A stretch of DNA of 64,000 bases from Syncephalis fuscata (lineage: Eukaryota > Zoopagomycota > Zoopagomycetes > Zoopagales > Piptocephalidaceae), in assembly GCA_025786725.1 (NCBI GenBank), contig JAHLTZ010000016.1, positions 62,001-126,000 on the forward strand, read 5' to 3'. The position numbers and the translations under genes are program-made. The notes under the pieces were generated by a model. That model had not been told where the DNA came from, searched no databases, and saw only the letters and a program-made list of their open reading frames with translations. Shown here piece after piece: positions 14,300 to 25,139 of this stretch. How positions within the stretch are numbered: the first letter of the stretch is position 1; every line of letters begins with the position of its first letter.

Positions 14300-15268
14300 A
14301 TGTCACTTTTTGAATCCGCAGCAGCAGCTTTACTTGCTCGCGCGCACAGAGATAGCGATGCGCTGCTTTCTCTGTCATGTGCATCTACACGGCAAAGAAT
14401 CGTCCTGCTGAGGGATTCTTTACCTCCTGAAGAGCTATGGCAGTGGCAACAAGAAGATTCCGCGACAGCAAACTGTGATGATACGCAGGCGCTTATTGAG
14501 CACTTATTCACACAGTCTTCAGTAAACGTATCGAAAGTACTTTCGCCAGCAACATTCCGAATAATCGATGGCGCCACACGAAGAGCACGTTTACGTTTTG
14601 CGGTAAAAAAGGTTGGCCAAATTAACAGCTCTCTTGCTGGCTTATCATATGAGTATTATATTATAATGGAGCGTGAGCCAGACGGTATATGGCGCTACTT
14701 TAATACTATTATTGAAAAGCATAGTACAACTATCAACGGAAACGACGGTAGTGCAACTAAATCAATAAAATCTGATTTATGGTTCGACTCTATTGGTATG
14801 GCAGAAGATGCAGCAAGACACGGAGGAAAGCCTGTAGGTACGGATGCTTTAACTACGGAAATAGCATTTGACAAACAAAATAACTATGTTGCCTATGGAC
14901 AACCGAGCATGTATGAAAACAACGAAAATGACGACGAGGATGACGACGACAATTATTGGGCAATGTACGATAGCAGCACGCCGGCCAAAGCATCGCTACC
15001 ATCTCGTGCCAATGTAGCTACTGAGGATGATTATTGGTCACGCTATGATGCTATTGACTCGCAAACACCTCCACCACGCAAAGATGGTGCTAAAGCAGCT
15101 CAAAGTAATGCGGCCAAACATGTTGTTCCTGATAATTCATCGCGTCAGCTATCAAGTATTGGTGACCCACGAGACGTACTACTACAGAATCTTCGTGTTT
15201 TACGACACATGGCTGAACGGATGGGCATTAACAAGAATGAATTCATTGAAATGGCACGACAAGCTTAA
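14300..15268 (+). CDS. unknown acidic protein with repeated D-x-YW motifs
   Basis: Single-exon gene, 322 residues, not assigned to a named family. N-terminal 100 residues are helical (MSLFESAAAALLARAHRDS). The middle (about 105-165) looks globular, with a segment RLRFAVKKVGQINSSLAGLS. An acidic disordered stretch follows, carrying two related motifs, DDDDNYWAMYD and EDDYWSRYD (about 215-255). The C-terminal helix (about 290-320) holds DPRDVLLQNLRVLRHMAERMG. No signal peptide or membrane segment. Paired aromatic-acidic motifs suggest short linear binding sites. The intact long frame between two repeat elements and balanced codon use support a real gene. Confidence 0.8.
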   Translation: MSLFESAAAALLARAHRDSDALLSLSCASTRQRIVLLRDSLPPEELWQWQQEDSATANCDDTQALIEHLFTQSSVNVSKVLSPATFRIIDGATRRARLRFAVKKVGQINSSLAGLSYEYYIIMEREPDGIWRYFNTIIEKHSTTINGNDGSATKSIKSDLWFDSIGMAEDAARHGGKPVGTDALTTEIAFDKQNNYVAYGQPSMYENNENDDEDDDDNYWAMYDSSTPAKASLPSRANVATEDDYWSRYDAIDSQTPPPRKDGAKAAQSNAAKHVVPDNSSRQLSSIGDPRDVLLQNLRVLRHMAERMGINKNEFIEMARQA

Positions 15269-15488
15269 AGGCATGCTTAGCATAAATGACAAGTAACTTA
15301 TAACTGTGATAAAATATAATTAACAATAAAATAAATATTAAATAACAGCAATTTATTGGTATAAAGTATTTCTATAGCTATTCAACAGATTGATGACATG
15401 AATTACTATCGTTACTTTTTATTATTTTGTTTAGTACCGATAGTAATTAAATTATTTATAATTTTAACTGCAAAATACCATTAAACAG

Positions 15489-17328
15489 TTTATTTTATTA
15501 AACTTATTAAAAATATTATTATTTGGTGGTCAAATAACTATATTTAATATTCACACAATTGGACTACATATTTGTTCTATTGAATATGCGAATGGGCGGT
15601 AAGTTATATTGGCCATCAAATTTACTATATGATAATTCTATTAGCATGATTGTTTTGTGTAAATATATCTATTGCAAATATTGTCACATCGTTACATTTG
15701 CACAACATTGCAATATTGATACTTGCATTGTCTTATTCTCTAGCTTTCTACAGTTCCATGCCGATCTATTTGGCGCTGAATAGCCCAATAATCAATAATC
15801 ATAAATGACCAGTCCAATAAATATAACCATTGCAGAAATGTAATAGCTATATTTCTAACAGCTGTGTTTTAACAGAATACGCTATTTTCATTTATAATAC
15901 CTTGAAATGACGATAAACATTAATTTACAAATTCAGACGTAAAACCATTGCGTCCATGTTATAAAGTATTCTAATAGCAATAATTTACTTAATTAAACAT
16001 TATTAAGGTTGTGCATAACTTACGTATAATGAAGCAAACTGCATGATATTTTGCACAAGCATGCACATGACATATAGATAGCTATTAGCAAAGTATACCG
16101 TAGTTGTGTTGTGGTATAGACCAATGGTTGCGATAATACGCTAATAAATGTGCAAAAATGGCCGTTTTTTGCCATTTATGGCTTGTGTAAACAAAATACA
16201 GCAAAATGATTGCTGGATTCGAGTTGTCCATGCTTAGTTATACACATTGGTATGTTTTATAGAACAATGATTTTTGCAAAAATGTTAGTCAAAAATGCAA
16301 TTTACGTAATATTTGCTAACAAAAGCAATTAAAGTTATACGATTTTAAAGATTTTAATATTAAAAATCAAATTGGCATAAAGTAAATTTAAAGCATTCAC
16401 AACGCCAAAACAAGCATAATGGCAATTTAATATGCAGAAATATTGCTGTAAAGTGGCAATTTATGCTACTGATATACATATAACTTAGGTTTTTGTTAGC
16501 AAATATTACGTAAATTGCATTTTTGACTAACATTTTTGCAAAAATCATTGTTCTATAAAACATACCAATGTGTATAACTAAGCATGGACAACTCGAATCC
16601 AGCAATCATTTTGCTGTATTTTGTTTACACAAGCCATAAATGGCAAAAAACGGCCATTTTTGCACATTTATTAGCGTATTATCGCAACCATTGGTCTATA
16701 CCACAACACAACTACGGTATACTTTGCTAATAGCTATCTATATGTCATGTGCATGCTTGTGCAAAATATCATGCAGTTTGCTTCATTATACGTAAGTTAT
16801 GCACAACCTTAATAATGTTTAATTAAGTAAATTATTGCTATTAGAATACTTTATAACATGGACGCAATGGTTTTACGTCTGAATTTGTAAATTAATGTTT
16901 ATCGTCATTTCAAGGTATTATAAATGAAAATAGCGTATTCTGTTAAAACACAGCTGTTAGAAATATAGCTATTACATTTCTGCAATGGTTATATTTATTG
17001 GACTGGTCATTTATGATTATTGATTATTGGGCTATTCAGCGCCAAATAGATCGGCATGGAACTGTAGAAAGCTAGAGAATAAGACAATGCAAGTATCAAT
17101 ATTGCAATGTTGTGCAAATGTAACGATGTGACAATATTTGCAATAGATATATTTACACAGAACAATCATGCTAATAGAATTATCATATAGTAAATTTGAT
17201 GGCCAATATAACTTACCACCCATTCGCATATTCAATAGAACAAATATGTAGTCCAATTGTGTGAATATTAAATATAGTTATTTGACCACCAAATAATAAT
17301 ATATTTTAATAAGTTTTAATAAAATAAA
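15489..17328. repeat. palindromic element 2: ~836-bp inverted repeats around a 166-bp spacer
   Basis: The left arm (about 15489-16324) and right arm (16491-17328) are near-perfect reverse complements around the spacer 16325-16490. The inner 310 bp plus spacer match palindrome 1; the outer ~525 bp are unrelated to the outer arms of palindrome 1. Mirror-image 74-codon frames in the two arms (15559-15783 and 17032-17256) start at TTG and are not called as genes. The outer arm end is fuzzy because it lies in AT-rich sequence with small indels. Confidence 0.9.
16015..16800. mobile_element. shared palindromic core, copy 2
   Basis: Closely matches 12107-12891, with scattered substitutions. The spacer is inverted relative to copy 1: here it begins GCAATTAAAGTTATACG and ends TAACTTAGGT, whereas copy 1 reads the reverse. 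Recombination between the arms would produce exactly this inversion. Confidence 0.6.
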
Positions 17329-18271
17329 GATAATTAAATAAGCTAATAATCTTATTATTTAAATGAATAATATAAATGTATTTATGTTGAGTGTAACTAG
17401 CTATTATATGGTAACAATGTAATAAGATGCACGTGACTAAATCAAATGGTACAACTGCTAACTGCTATATTGTTATTTATATTGTAATAAAGTTATTTAT
17501 TTAAAAGTATGCCATGGGGAAGCTATATAATTGAATTTATATACTATTAAATGTAAAATCAATTGTAACATATAGACATCGTCAACCAAGAGTTAAATAA
17601 TTCGAGTACTAGCTTGATACACCACTGGGCTAAACGGCACTAGTCCAGTTGCTATTAACTTCCACTAGATATGCATTTAAATTATATTATATTGGCAACC
17701 TTAATTACAGCTTCAATTCTAATTAACTTGGCTTTAATAGGAGTATTAGGAAAATAAATAAATAATCTTTTAGTTAATTTTACAGGTTCGTGACAAATTA
17801 GTTTGATTTGGCGTTCATCACGAATGTAATGGCTACAAAAGTTATGAATAATGTGCAGACAGTAGTAAATGTAAGCTTCAGTGTAATGTCGATTTGTTCA
17901 AATAAACAAGTATAATAAAAATAGTTGTTCAGTGTAAATTGAGTATTAAATAGTATTTGGCAGAAAGTAGAATGTAAAAATTCTACCATTAATTCATTGT
18001 CGCTGTCATTTGCATGCTATTTGGATCAATAATTATAAAGAGGCATTGAGTGAGGTATAATTTATAAATATATCGCTTGAATGTAATGTGCACCAATAAA
18101 AATACATCCACATGGTAGACTGGAGTGTATAGTATAATATACGCACACGCACATTTAATGTTGTTATGAGTAATAACAGCTAGAATATTTGATAAAATAA
18201 ACCGAATATGCGTTTGTTATTGCATAATAATAGTCTGGAGCATACATATTATTAATCCTAATTCAAACGTC
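17329..18271. other. intergenic, no gene seen
   Basis: AT-rich sequence between palindrome 2 and the FTP-domain gene. Short frames here lack an ATG or family features. Confidence 0.5.
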
Positions 18272-18898
18272 TTAGCAACTAATGACGCGATCATGCTTAG
18301 CAATAACTTTTTTGCCATCAGAAGATACAAAAGCTTCATACTCATGCATTGGAAGAGATACGAGAAACTTCCATGCAGGCTCAATAGATATATCCTCAAC
18401 ATGATAATATGTTTTTTCGCCAAATGCACGTTTAGTGCGGTCAGGATTAGTAAAACTTTCTGTTTGCATATCCTCAATGGACTGTTCTCGTCTGTCACCT
18501 TCTACAAGTTGAATATCAGCTGGATCTTGGCCAAGATGACCGGCAAGTGTTTTAAAGGCATCACGGATGGATACATATCGTGGCGATGCCAGACTGGTGG
18601 CAATGTCTCCGTGGAAAAATCTATCCTCATATGTACATACATGATTGTTTCTGTCAACGTGTACCCGAATGCTAGTATTCTCAATAGGTGTCCCATTTAG
18701 CACCTGTTTTAAATCTACATGGGTTACATCCATTCCACTTGACTTGTAATGGCTTAGTACAATGTAGTCATCCTGTTTAACGCCAAGTATTTCATGCGTA
18801 AAAGCCAAAGCTACATCCAATGGACTTCCGGCCGATGCAAATCGCGCACCATCTCTTTGAAGCGTCTCCGAGGTGACGGCAGTTTCGTATTTAACCAT
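18272..18898 (-). CDS. stand-alone FTP-domain protein (fungalysin propeptide-like)
   Basis: Single-exon gene, 208 residues. It matches the propeptide region of M36 fungalysin metalloproteases: an FTP-type segment (LSHYKSSGMDVTHVDLKQVLNG, about residues 48-70, then VHVDRNNHVCTYEDRFF), followed by a segment like the second half of the prodomain. Known fungalysins have a signal peptide, this prodomain and a catalytic domain with HEXXH. Here the N-terminus (MVKYETAVTSET) has no signal peptide and the frame stops before any catalytic domain; none follows downstream. In the family the prodomain inhibits and chaperones the protease, so a free-standing inhibitor is possible; a truncated remnant is the alternative. 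The intact frame favours a functional gene. Confidence 0.8.
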   Translation of the reverse strand: MVKYETAVTSETLQRDGARFASAGSPLDVALAFTHEILGVKQDDYIVLSHYKSSGMDVTHVDLKQVLNGTPIENTSIRVHVDRNNHVCTYEDRFFHGDIATSLASPRYVSIRDAFKTLAGHLGQDPADIQLVEGDRREQSIEDMQTESFTNPDRTKRAFGEKTYYHVEDISIEPAWKFLVSLPMHEYEAFVSSDGKKVIAKHDRVISC

Positions 18899-19624
18899 TT
18901 TGTAAACTTGAATGAGAGTAGAAATGAAAATAAAAAAATGACGTATAAAGCCGACGAATTGATCTAATAGGAGCAGAGTGAATAAGGCCTAAATTTAATT
19001 TGTGCTGGCCTTATTGAAGTATTGTTTAATCAGCAACAGCCACCTGTTTTTTCTATTGGCTTAAGCAGGTAAAATGATGACATCATTACTCATTTTAGCA
19101 GCTTTTAGTAGGATGCCAAAGGGCATTTGAATACAGGATAATTCTGAATCCATTACTCTTTGTTTACAGTAAAGTGACAATCAAGCAAAACACAATGATA
19201 GACTATCTGATAAATCTGGAATTAATTTAATAGTTTACATTTCTGGTTTAAATAGCGACGTTTAATAAATACTAAAACAGCGCTGACCTTATAACAACAC
19301 GGCTTGATGACTATTAATCAATTATAGTTTGTATTTGTCAAGTCTGCCATCATCTAGTAATAACTAACTAATAACTTTGGATAGTCTGTATATAGTATAT
19401 AAACTACAGTTCGGCATGGGTATAGAAAATGATGCTATAATAGCTTGTATGTAGATGGCACCTCTACTTTAATTGAGGCCTTATTGCGAATATACCAATG
19501 CTAATGCCTTTTCATTGTAGTGATAGCATGCTATTACCAAATAAAATGCACTAATTTGATCCTTTAATTGTAAGATATCCACACAAATTGCTCGCATAAA
19601 CAGTTTCCTATTGATATACCTAGT
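18899..19624. other. intergenic upstream of tRNA-Sec
   Basis: No protein gene is visible. Since eukaryotic tRNA-Sec genes use upstream promoter elements (PSE and TATA), the control region should lie in the ~100 bp before 19625. AT-rich stretches are present, but I cannot single out a PSE. Confidence 0.35.
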
Positions 19625-19711
19625 GCACTGATGATATTCACTGGTGTGGATAGCGGGCTTCAAACCCGTTGGCGATTTGTTTCGCAGCGGTTCGATTCCG
19701 CCTTCGGTGCG
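19625..19711 (+). tRNA. selenocysteine tRNA, tRNA-Sec(TCA)
   Basis: 87-nt gene with the eukaryotic tRNA-Sec fold, distinct from ordinary tRNAs. Acceptor stem of 9 bp (GCACTGATG with CTTCGGTGC, one T-T mismatch and one T-G), T stem of 4 bp (GCGG/CCGC), D stem of 6 bp (TATTCA/TGGATA), anticodon stem GCGGG/CCCGT around loop CTTCAAA (anticodon TCA, reading UGA), and a long variable arm GGCGA..TTCGC. Discriminator G. The pattern GATGAT..TCA.TGGT.TGG..GCGGGCTTCAAACCC runs position by position along the known vertebrate gene, with compensating base changes. No CCA is encoded. This implies that the organism decodes UGA as selenocysteine. Confidence 0.95.
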
Positions 19712-20235
19712 TAGCATGTCCTCATGCGCACGCTGCAAGTGTAGTAAGTTGTTAGTGTTTTGAACGATATATCCGACTATTGGATCCCTATTACAGACAC
19801 AGTTCATGTCTGTTTTTTAAACACCCCTTAGCTCATGCCCAGTTTAAAAACGCTAATGCATCGCATGCTGCGATTTAAGCCATTAGCAGAAATAGCGTAA
19901 TATGTTTTGGATAATAAAATGATATTTTATTAAATAAACGCGTATGTTTTATACTGTTTAATTAAAATATGAAGCCAGTATTTATTCGATGACGGATATA
20001 ATTTGCCACACATTTATCTGTCGGTCAGCATTGGTTAGTTGGCTGATGATTATATCCGAATTACATTTGGTCAGTAAATGGTAAAATAATAGTCCGATAC
20101 GTGTGAATATCTTCATACTTAAACCGTGCACAGACAACATTGTATTCTCATGGAGCAATGAAATAGCAAAGCGATTGTGCTGGAGAGAATTGCCATCAAC
20201 TATCGTAGTATTCAATTACTAGTATTTCTATAATC
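19712..20235. other. intergenic, no gene seen
   Basis: Between tRNA-Sec and the F-box gene. A T run at about 19813-19818 could serve as a Pol III stop for the tRNA, though it is about 100 nt downstream. A 77-codon minus-strand frame at 19982-20215 has no supporting features. Confidence 0.4.
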
Positions 20236-21609
20236 ATGCTTTTTTACAACTTGTCTCATGAACTGCTTGTATTGATATTTTTGCAATTGGATATTAAGTC
20301 ATTATTTGCATTTGCAAAAACTAGCAGCAGTTTATTTTATAGTATAATAGAGGACGATATTTTATGGAAGTGCATCTACAAGCAAACTTTTTTCTTTAAT
20401 CGCTGCGAGCAAGAGTTTTATACAAAGTTAAAATCTTTTCTGGATGCATCAAATACAAGTGGTCGAATAGCAATACATTTGCTACTTTATAGACGGCGCA
20501 TGGAGGTTGAAAATAACTGGTATAGCTGGCGATTTACAACAATAGATCAACAATGTCAATATACAAAAGATATAGACAGCTGTATTAGTCGGCTAACAAT
20601 GTGTATTGCTTTACAGCAACAACAACAACAACATCCTGTCTTATTAGATGACTATGCATCACCCGTAGATATTTCAAAACTAAACACACTATCAAATAAG
20701 CGGCTAAACTCATTTATAAAAACAATAGATAATAGCAAAAAAGAGTCTTTTAGAATCGAGAAGCTGCATTCTACAGCAGTATTTGTTTTTAGTAAAATGA
20801 TAATTCAACAAAAAACTGGAATAAGCTTGAAGCTTCTTACATGGAAAAGCGACTGCTGCACTTTTATTAGTGCAATTAATTTAGACAAATCATTTCAGCT
20901 ATTAGATGTGTTTGATAATTGGATACTGGTCGGAGAAACTAAGCCTGGTGATGCTTTAGTTATTTACAAAATATGCAACCTAATTACTGGAACAACTACT
21001 AGCAGCTTTATTTTTGATAGAAACGCCACCTGCCATTTACAAGCAGCTACACAGTGCAGTGTTTGTATTTATACTGTCACACCACTTGCAAATGGCCAAT
21101 CTGCAAACTGGGAATTGTGGCGAGTTGGCAGAGATAGTCACAAGGAATGTATAAACCATGGATCTATTGCTTTGCCATCCACAGGTGGATATCGATTAGT
21201 TTTGACACGAAGGATTGACAATCAAAGCGTGCTATTACAATTTTGGTCTGGTGGAATTATCGGCGAAGACTGTTATATGACTTTTCACACTCTGGGTAAA
21301 CAATCTATTTCTTGGGGTAGATTGCTGGATGGTAGCATTATAATAGCAATTTTATGCAAGAAGGGCGTTGTTTTTGTAGATGGAGCTGGCGACGCCTGTA
21401 TTGTAGTAAATATTGTTGATGGCGCGACATTGCGAAGCTTAAAATTTTCAAAAAAGTGCTATATAAAACTTAGAATTGGCGCTATCGTTCAAGTATACCA
21501 GTACGATGAACGACGGGCCATTTATACAATAGATTTATCTTCAGGAGCTCAAAGACAATCAATTTGCACTGAAAATCCGATTGATTTTATTCAGCGTGCG
21601 TTAATATGA
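20236..21609 (+). CDS. F-box protein
   Basis: Single-exon gene, 457 residues. The N-terminus (about 4-50) is an F-box: NLSHELLVLIFLQLDIKSLFAFAKTSS followed by LFYSIIEDDILWKCIYKQ, with the Leu/Pro-region pattern and the terminal W. F-box proteins dock on Skp1 and bring substrates to SCF ubiquitin ligases. The rest has no named motif; it consists of short beta-rich stretches and W-containing segments that could form a degenerate propeller. A CAA/CAG run encodes a poly-Gln tract near residue 132. It converges with the hydrolase gene, and the two stop codons overlap by 9 bp. Confidence 0.8.
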   Translation: MLFYNLSHELLVLIFLQLDIKSLFAFAKTSSSLFYSIIEDDILWKCIYKQTFFFNRCEQEFYTKLKSFLDASNTSGRIAIHLLLYRRRMEVENNWYSWRFTTIDQQCQYTKDIDSCISRLTMCIALQQQQQQHPVLLDDYASPVDISKLNTLSNKRLNSFIKTIDNSKKESFRIEKLHSTAVFVFSKMIIQQKTGISLKLLTWKSDCCTFISAINLDKSFQLLDVFDNWILVGETKPGDALVIYKICNLITGTTTSSFIFDRNATCHLQAATQCSVCIYTVTPLANGQSANWELWRVGRDSHKECINHGSIALPSTGGYRLVLTRRIDNQSVLLQFWSGGIIGEDCYMTFHTLGKQSISWGRLLDGSIIIAILCKKGVVFVDGAGDACIVVNIVDGATLRSLKFSKKCYIKLRIGAIVQVYQYDERRAIYTIDLSSGAQRQSICTENPIDFIQRALI

Positions 21610-22785
21610 AATGTAATTGGACGATTTGGAGAAATGCTCAAGTAGTAATGAGCAGAAGCGCTCTGCCTCTTGGACAAAAATAGCATGACCGCATACTCTA
21701 AAAACTTCCAAACGTGCTTTCAAATACTTTGCAAGAAATTCCGAATTGGAGGCAGCAATGATGGCATCTTGGTCGCCAGTGCATACCAATACTGGGAAAC
21801 GGGCGTGTAAGATCCGCTGAAGACCTTCGTTGCAAAGATAATGGTGTTCTACAGCCCAAAGTTGTCTTTCGTAGCCTTCGGGTGTCTGTGGTTTACTGCT
21901 TGACAAAGCGTTACGGAAAAGCTGTGATTAAACGTTGTTAGTAGTGTTGCTGTGTATTGCTAAGTAATATACTGTACATTGGTTATAAAGTCGCGATTGG
22001 TTTGCCTGGGATTGTACTTGTTTGGTGCATCCAGCCAAACCTTGGGATATTCTATTTGAAGCATTTTAGCCTCTTGTTCAGGATTCATTGGTTCTAGCTT
22101 TCGTGGAAGTGCTCCCGGAACCTAATGATATTGTATTGAAAATAAAATAAAAATTAGTTACCCATGCATTAGAAATAGTATATAGCATACTTACTGGAGT
22201 TGGCTGCCACTTGGCCGTAGTGCTCACTAGGCATAGTGATTTAATGTAGCTGGGATAGTCGCTAGCCAGCTGCATTGCAATCATGCCGCCCATGCTGACC
22301 CGATAACATGCACGTTTGATTTCCATCCTAAATGATTCAAAAGTTGTATGGTGTCTTCAGACATATCTTTAACGCTATAAGAGTATATAACAGCAGCATA
22401 ATTATTTAATGTTTTACAAGCTGTTTAAAATAATCTTACACGTAGTTGCCTTGGGGTACATCTAATATTACTTGGTTAGTATGCTATTAGTTCTATAATT
22501 TTATCATAGATGTTTACCAGAATGGCCTACACCGCGATTATCGATCGTTAACACCTGGTATCCTCGTTGCGCCAAGAATTGTGCCTCTATATTCCATGCT
22601 TCACGAGAGTTGTTTAAGCCTGCACGTCTGGTTAGCACTGTTCGTTGTATGACATTGAGTGGCTAAGTGTTCGTACCAGAAAGAAACACAACATGTTGTG
22701 CTCCCGTGCCATGCAACTCGTATGCTATTTGAACCAGTCTTTTGGTACAACGGTCCATGACCTTGAATACTCCTTGTACTGGCAT
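21601..22785 (-). CDS. alpha/beta hydrolase (probable 1-nt sequence error at the nucleophile elbow)
   Basis: Six minus-strand exons: 22677-22785, 22518-22619, 22440-22461, 22195-22374, 21978-22121, 21601-21921. Visible alpha/beta-hydrolase features: GLNNSREAWN (oxyanion region), LTIDNRGVGHS, VIG.SMGGM (nucleophile elbow G-x-S-x-G), LCTGDQDAI-like acid segment (VCTGDQDAIIAAS), and GHAIFVQE with the catalytic His. Exon 4 is one base short: the run CCC at 22299-22301 (GGG on the coding strand) needs a fourth base to keep VIG in frame with SMGG. As written the frame ends shortly after. Every other exon junction fits, so a base-calling error is more likely than a pseudogene. Substrate unknown. Confidence 0.82.
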
Positions 22786-23957
22786 GATGCTGCGTAAATC
22801 AAATGAAAGATATGAATTGTGTTATGAATAAGCTCGAACAATGCACCGATAATGGTGTCTATTTATTAATCCGTCGTTTCGGCAAGGAGTCAACAAGACA
22901 AGGCCTTGCTAGATAGTTAAACCGGTATTTCACAAAGCAAATTATTGAAGCAGCAACGGTTTAATATTTTACCTATAAAAAGATAATTCTATTTTACGAA
23001 ACAAATAGTTGCATGTTAATCAAAGGATACATTCACAAACATTCAATGTGACTAATAGGTCATCATTGACAATGAAAATCTATTATTCTGCAATGGACTG
23101 CCATTGCATTTGGGGAAATATGACGTCGGTGTTTATTTTAGCAACGTCCAAAATGGTCAATATTTTAATTAGCCCTTTGGCTAAATTGTATTTTGACTTT
23201 TCTATTTTAAGTCCTCAAAGCAAAGTTTGTTCCAATTGAAGTCATGCTGTTATGCACAACATAATTATATTGCTTTCTAATAAAACGTTGTTAATAAATT
23301 GATTTAAACAAACAATGTAACATACCATTTGATTTCTTTGAAACATTTGAGGCCAATTATTATTGTTGTTGGCCATGTGTAGAAAGATTGATCGAATATT
23401 AATAAAAGCCATATGATTACAATTTTATATCATTCCGCATTTGTTATTATTGCATCTATGTACAACATGAATTATTGCATCTAAATGATTTCTTTTATTT
23501 TCTAATCTTCTACTATTGCATCTTAAGCATATTTGTGATGTAAGATCTGTATTAATATAATTAGTATAAAGTTGTTTATTAAACAGCTACCTTTCCTATA
23601 GCCAATCTGACTAAATAAATGGCATTTTGAACAATTAAATTTATAATGACAATGTATATATTAAAGCAATAATAAAGATAACTAATTAGTTACATTATTG
23701 TATCAATAATTACACATGGATTAATTAATGTTGGATGTAATATTATACATGTTACAGCAATGAGTGAATGTTTAATGGTATTTAAAAGTGTTGAAAAAGG
23801 GGTGAAATAGGTAAATAAAAAATGAAGTCAAAGTACAATAGCTCCCTTTAAGTAAATAAAAGCATTTAATAAAGCTTGGCCAAACAAAAGTTGAGTTGCT
23901 AGCAAGTTATAGATAAATAATACTTTATACAATATCTCAAATTCTATTTGTTTCATC
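22786..23957. other. intergenic between divergent genes
   Basis: Upstream of both the hydrolase (minus) and the 7TM-like gene (plus). AT-rich, without RNA genes or repeats that I can recognise. Confidence 0.5.
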
Positions 23958-25139
23958 ATGGTACGCCCGGTGACGATTCTTGAGATTGAGCTGACCTTTC
24001 TGCTTCCTGGCTTATTCGTCTATTCATTGACGTTTGCAATTCATGTGCGTAATTCCATCCATTCTCTGTTTCTCTTGTATGATTTTTACAAAAAACAAAG
24101 AGCAACAAGATCGTTTTATCTATCACAGGAGCAGGCATCCAATCTGCGTAATCAGCTAGCGTTACATGGATGCCCACTATCCAACAATTTGAAAAAAAGA
24201 GCTGGCGTGCTTTACGATGAATGTGGATCAAAAATCCAAGACCGAACACGACGATTTCCATTGGCAGTATTTGCAAGACGCAACATAAATCGTACTTTTC
24301 CTTACATCTTTGTTATCGCGCTGGTTCAAGCGTTAGGTGGCGCTTGTCTAGCGTTGGTGGCCATAATATACCTTATGTTTTTACCAACAAACTGTATCTT
24401 ACGTGCCGTTCTTACTGGACTGTTTTTTGAAATCAATTCTATAGGACTAGATCTGATTTTAGCAACTAAAGCGTATCTGGTTAACCAGAAATATCTATAT
24501 CAAGGCTCTTCCACCACACCACCACGTTGGTGTAAGTGGATAGGGGTATGCATGCCGATTCAGGTGTATAGTATTACCCGATGGATTCTCTCAATTGGAG
24601 TTTTATTGTTATTGACCAAGCACGGTGTTACAATTGCCACGTTTTCACTTTTTAACGAATACAATCTGATATATGACGGTGGCTGTGCTGCTGTATTTTA
24701 CCCACCACCGTTTATAGTTGCCATTGTTTTAGATGCTTCAGTTTCCTTATTTTTTGGAATAGTGTTCTTGTTTGCTTTAGCCGCACATATAAGGCGTATT
24801 AAGCAGAATGTCGAAGCAACAGGCGTGCTTTCCATCTACCACGGATTACTTCAAAATGACTTGCTTCAACTGACTGTATCTGCCGTAGGCTCAGTTACGG
24901 TCATTCTCATTTATTCACTAGTCAACGTCACCGGTAATCTAGCATTATTTTACCCAATCGTATTGTCTCGTAAGTAGCATAAAGACTGTACTAGCTATTA
25001 TAGCAGACATTTTTTAACATTAAACACAGATGCTGTTGCTGGTTTTTTTACAATAGAGTCGCTTAAAAGCGGTGTAAGAACACGGCGCCATCTTACTCGA
25101 CGACGCGGTAATGCGGATTTTGTCACGCTTCACCTGTAA
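23958..25139 (+). CDS. seven-transmembrane-like protein, unknown family
   Basis: Two exons, 23958-24969 and 25030-25139, joined in phase 1; 373 residues. Hydrophobic segments lie at about 8-30, 113-140, 148-175, 203-222, 250-275, 295-315 and 322-342, giving about seven spans. A long hydrophilic loop of ~80 residues sits between the first and second, and the cytosolic tail is basic (SGVRTRRHLTRRRG). A pattern of seven helices with a basic tail suggests a receptor-like protein, but I see no diagnostic GPCR motif. The second exon supplies the last part of the final helix and the tail. Confidence 0.75.

Noticed and set aside
15559-17256. Identical 74-codon frames on opposite strands
   Set aside because: They are the same sequence in the two arms of palindrome 2 and begin at TTG; no coding support.
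11623-17328. Palindromes as missed-adapter read artefacts
   Set aside because: Such artefacts have no unique spacer; here both palindromes have one, the arms differ at several bases, and the two share a core with the spacer inverted. I keep a small residual doubt.
18498-18898. Overlapping frames on the opposite strand of the FTP gene
   Set aside because: Shadows of the real gene; no supporting motifs.
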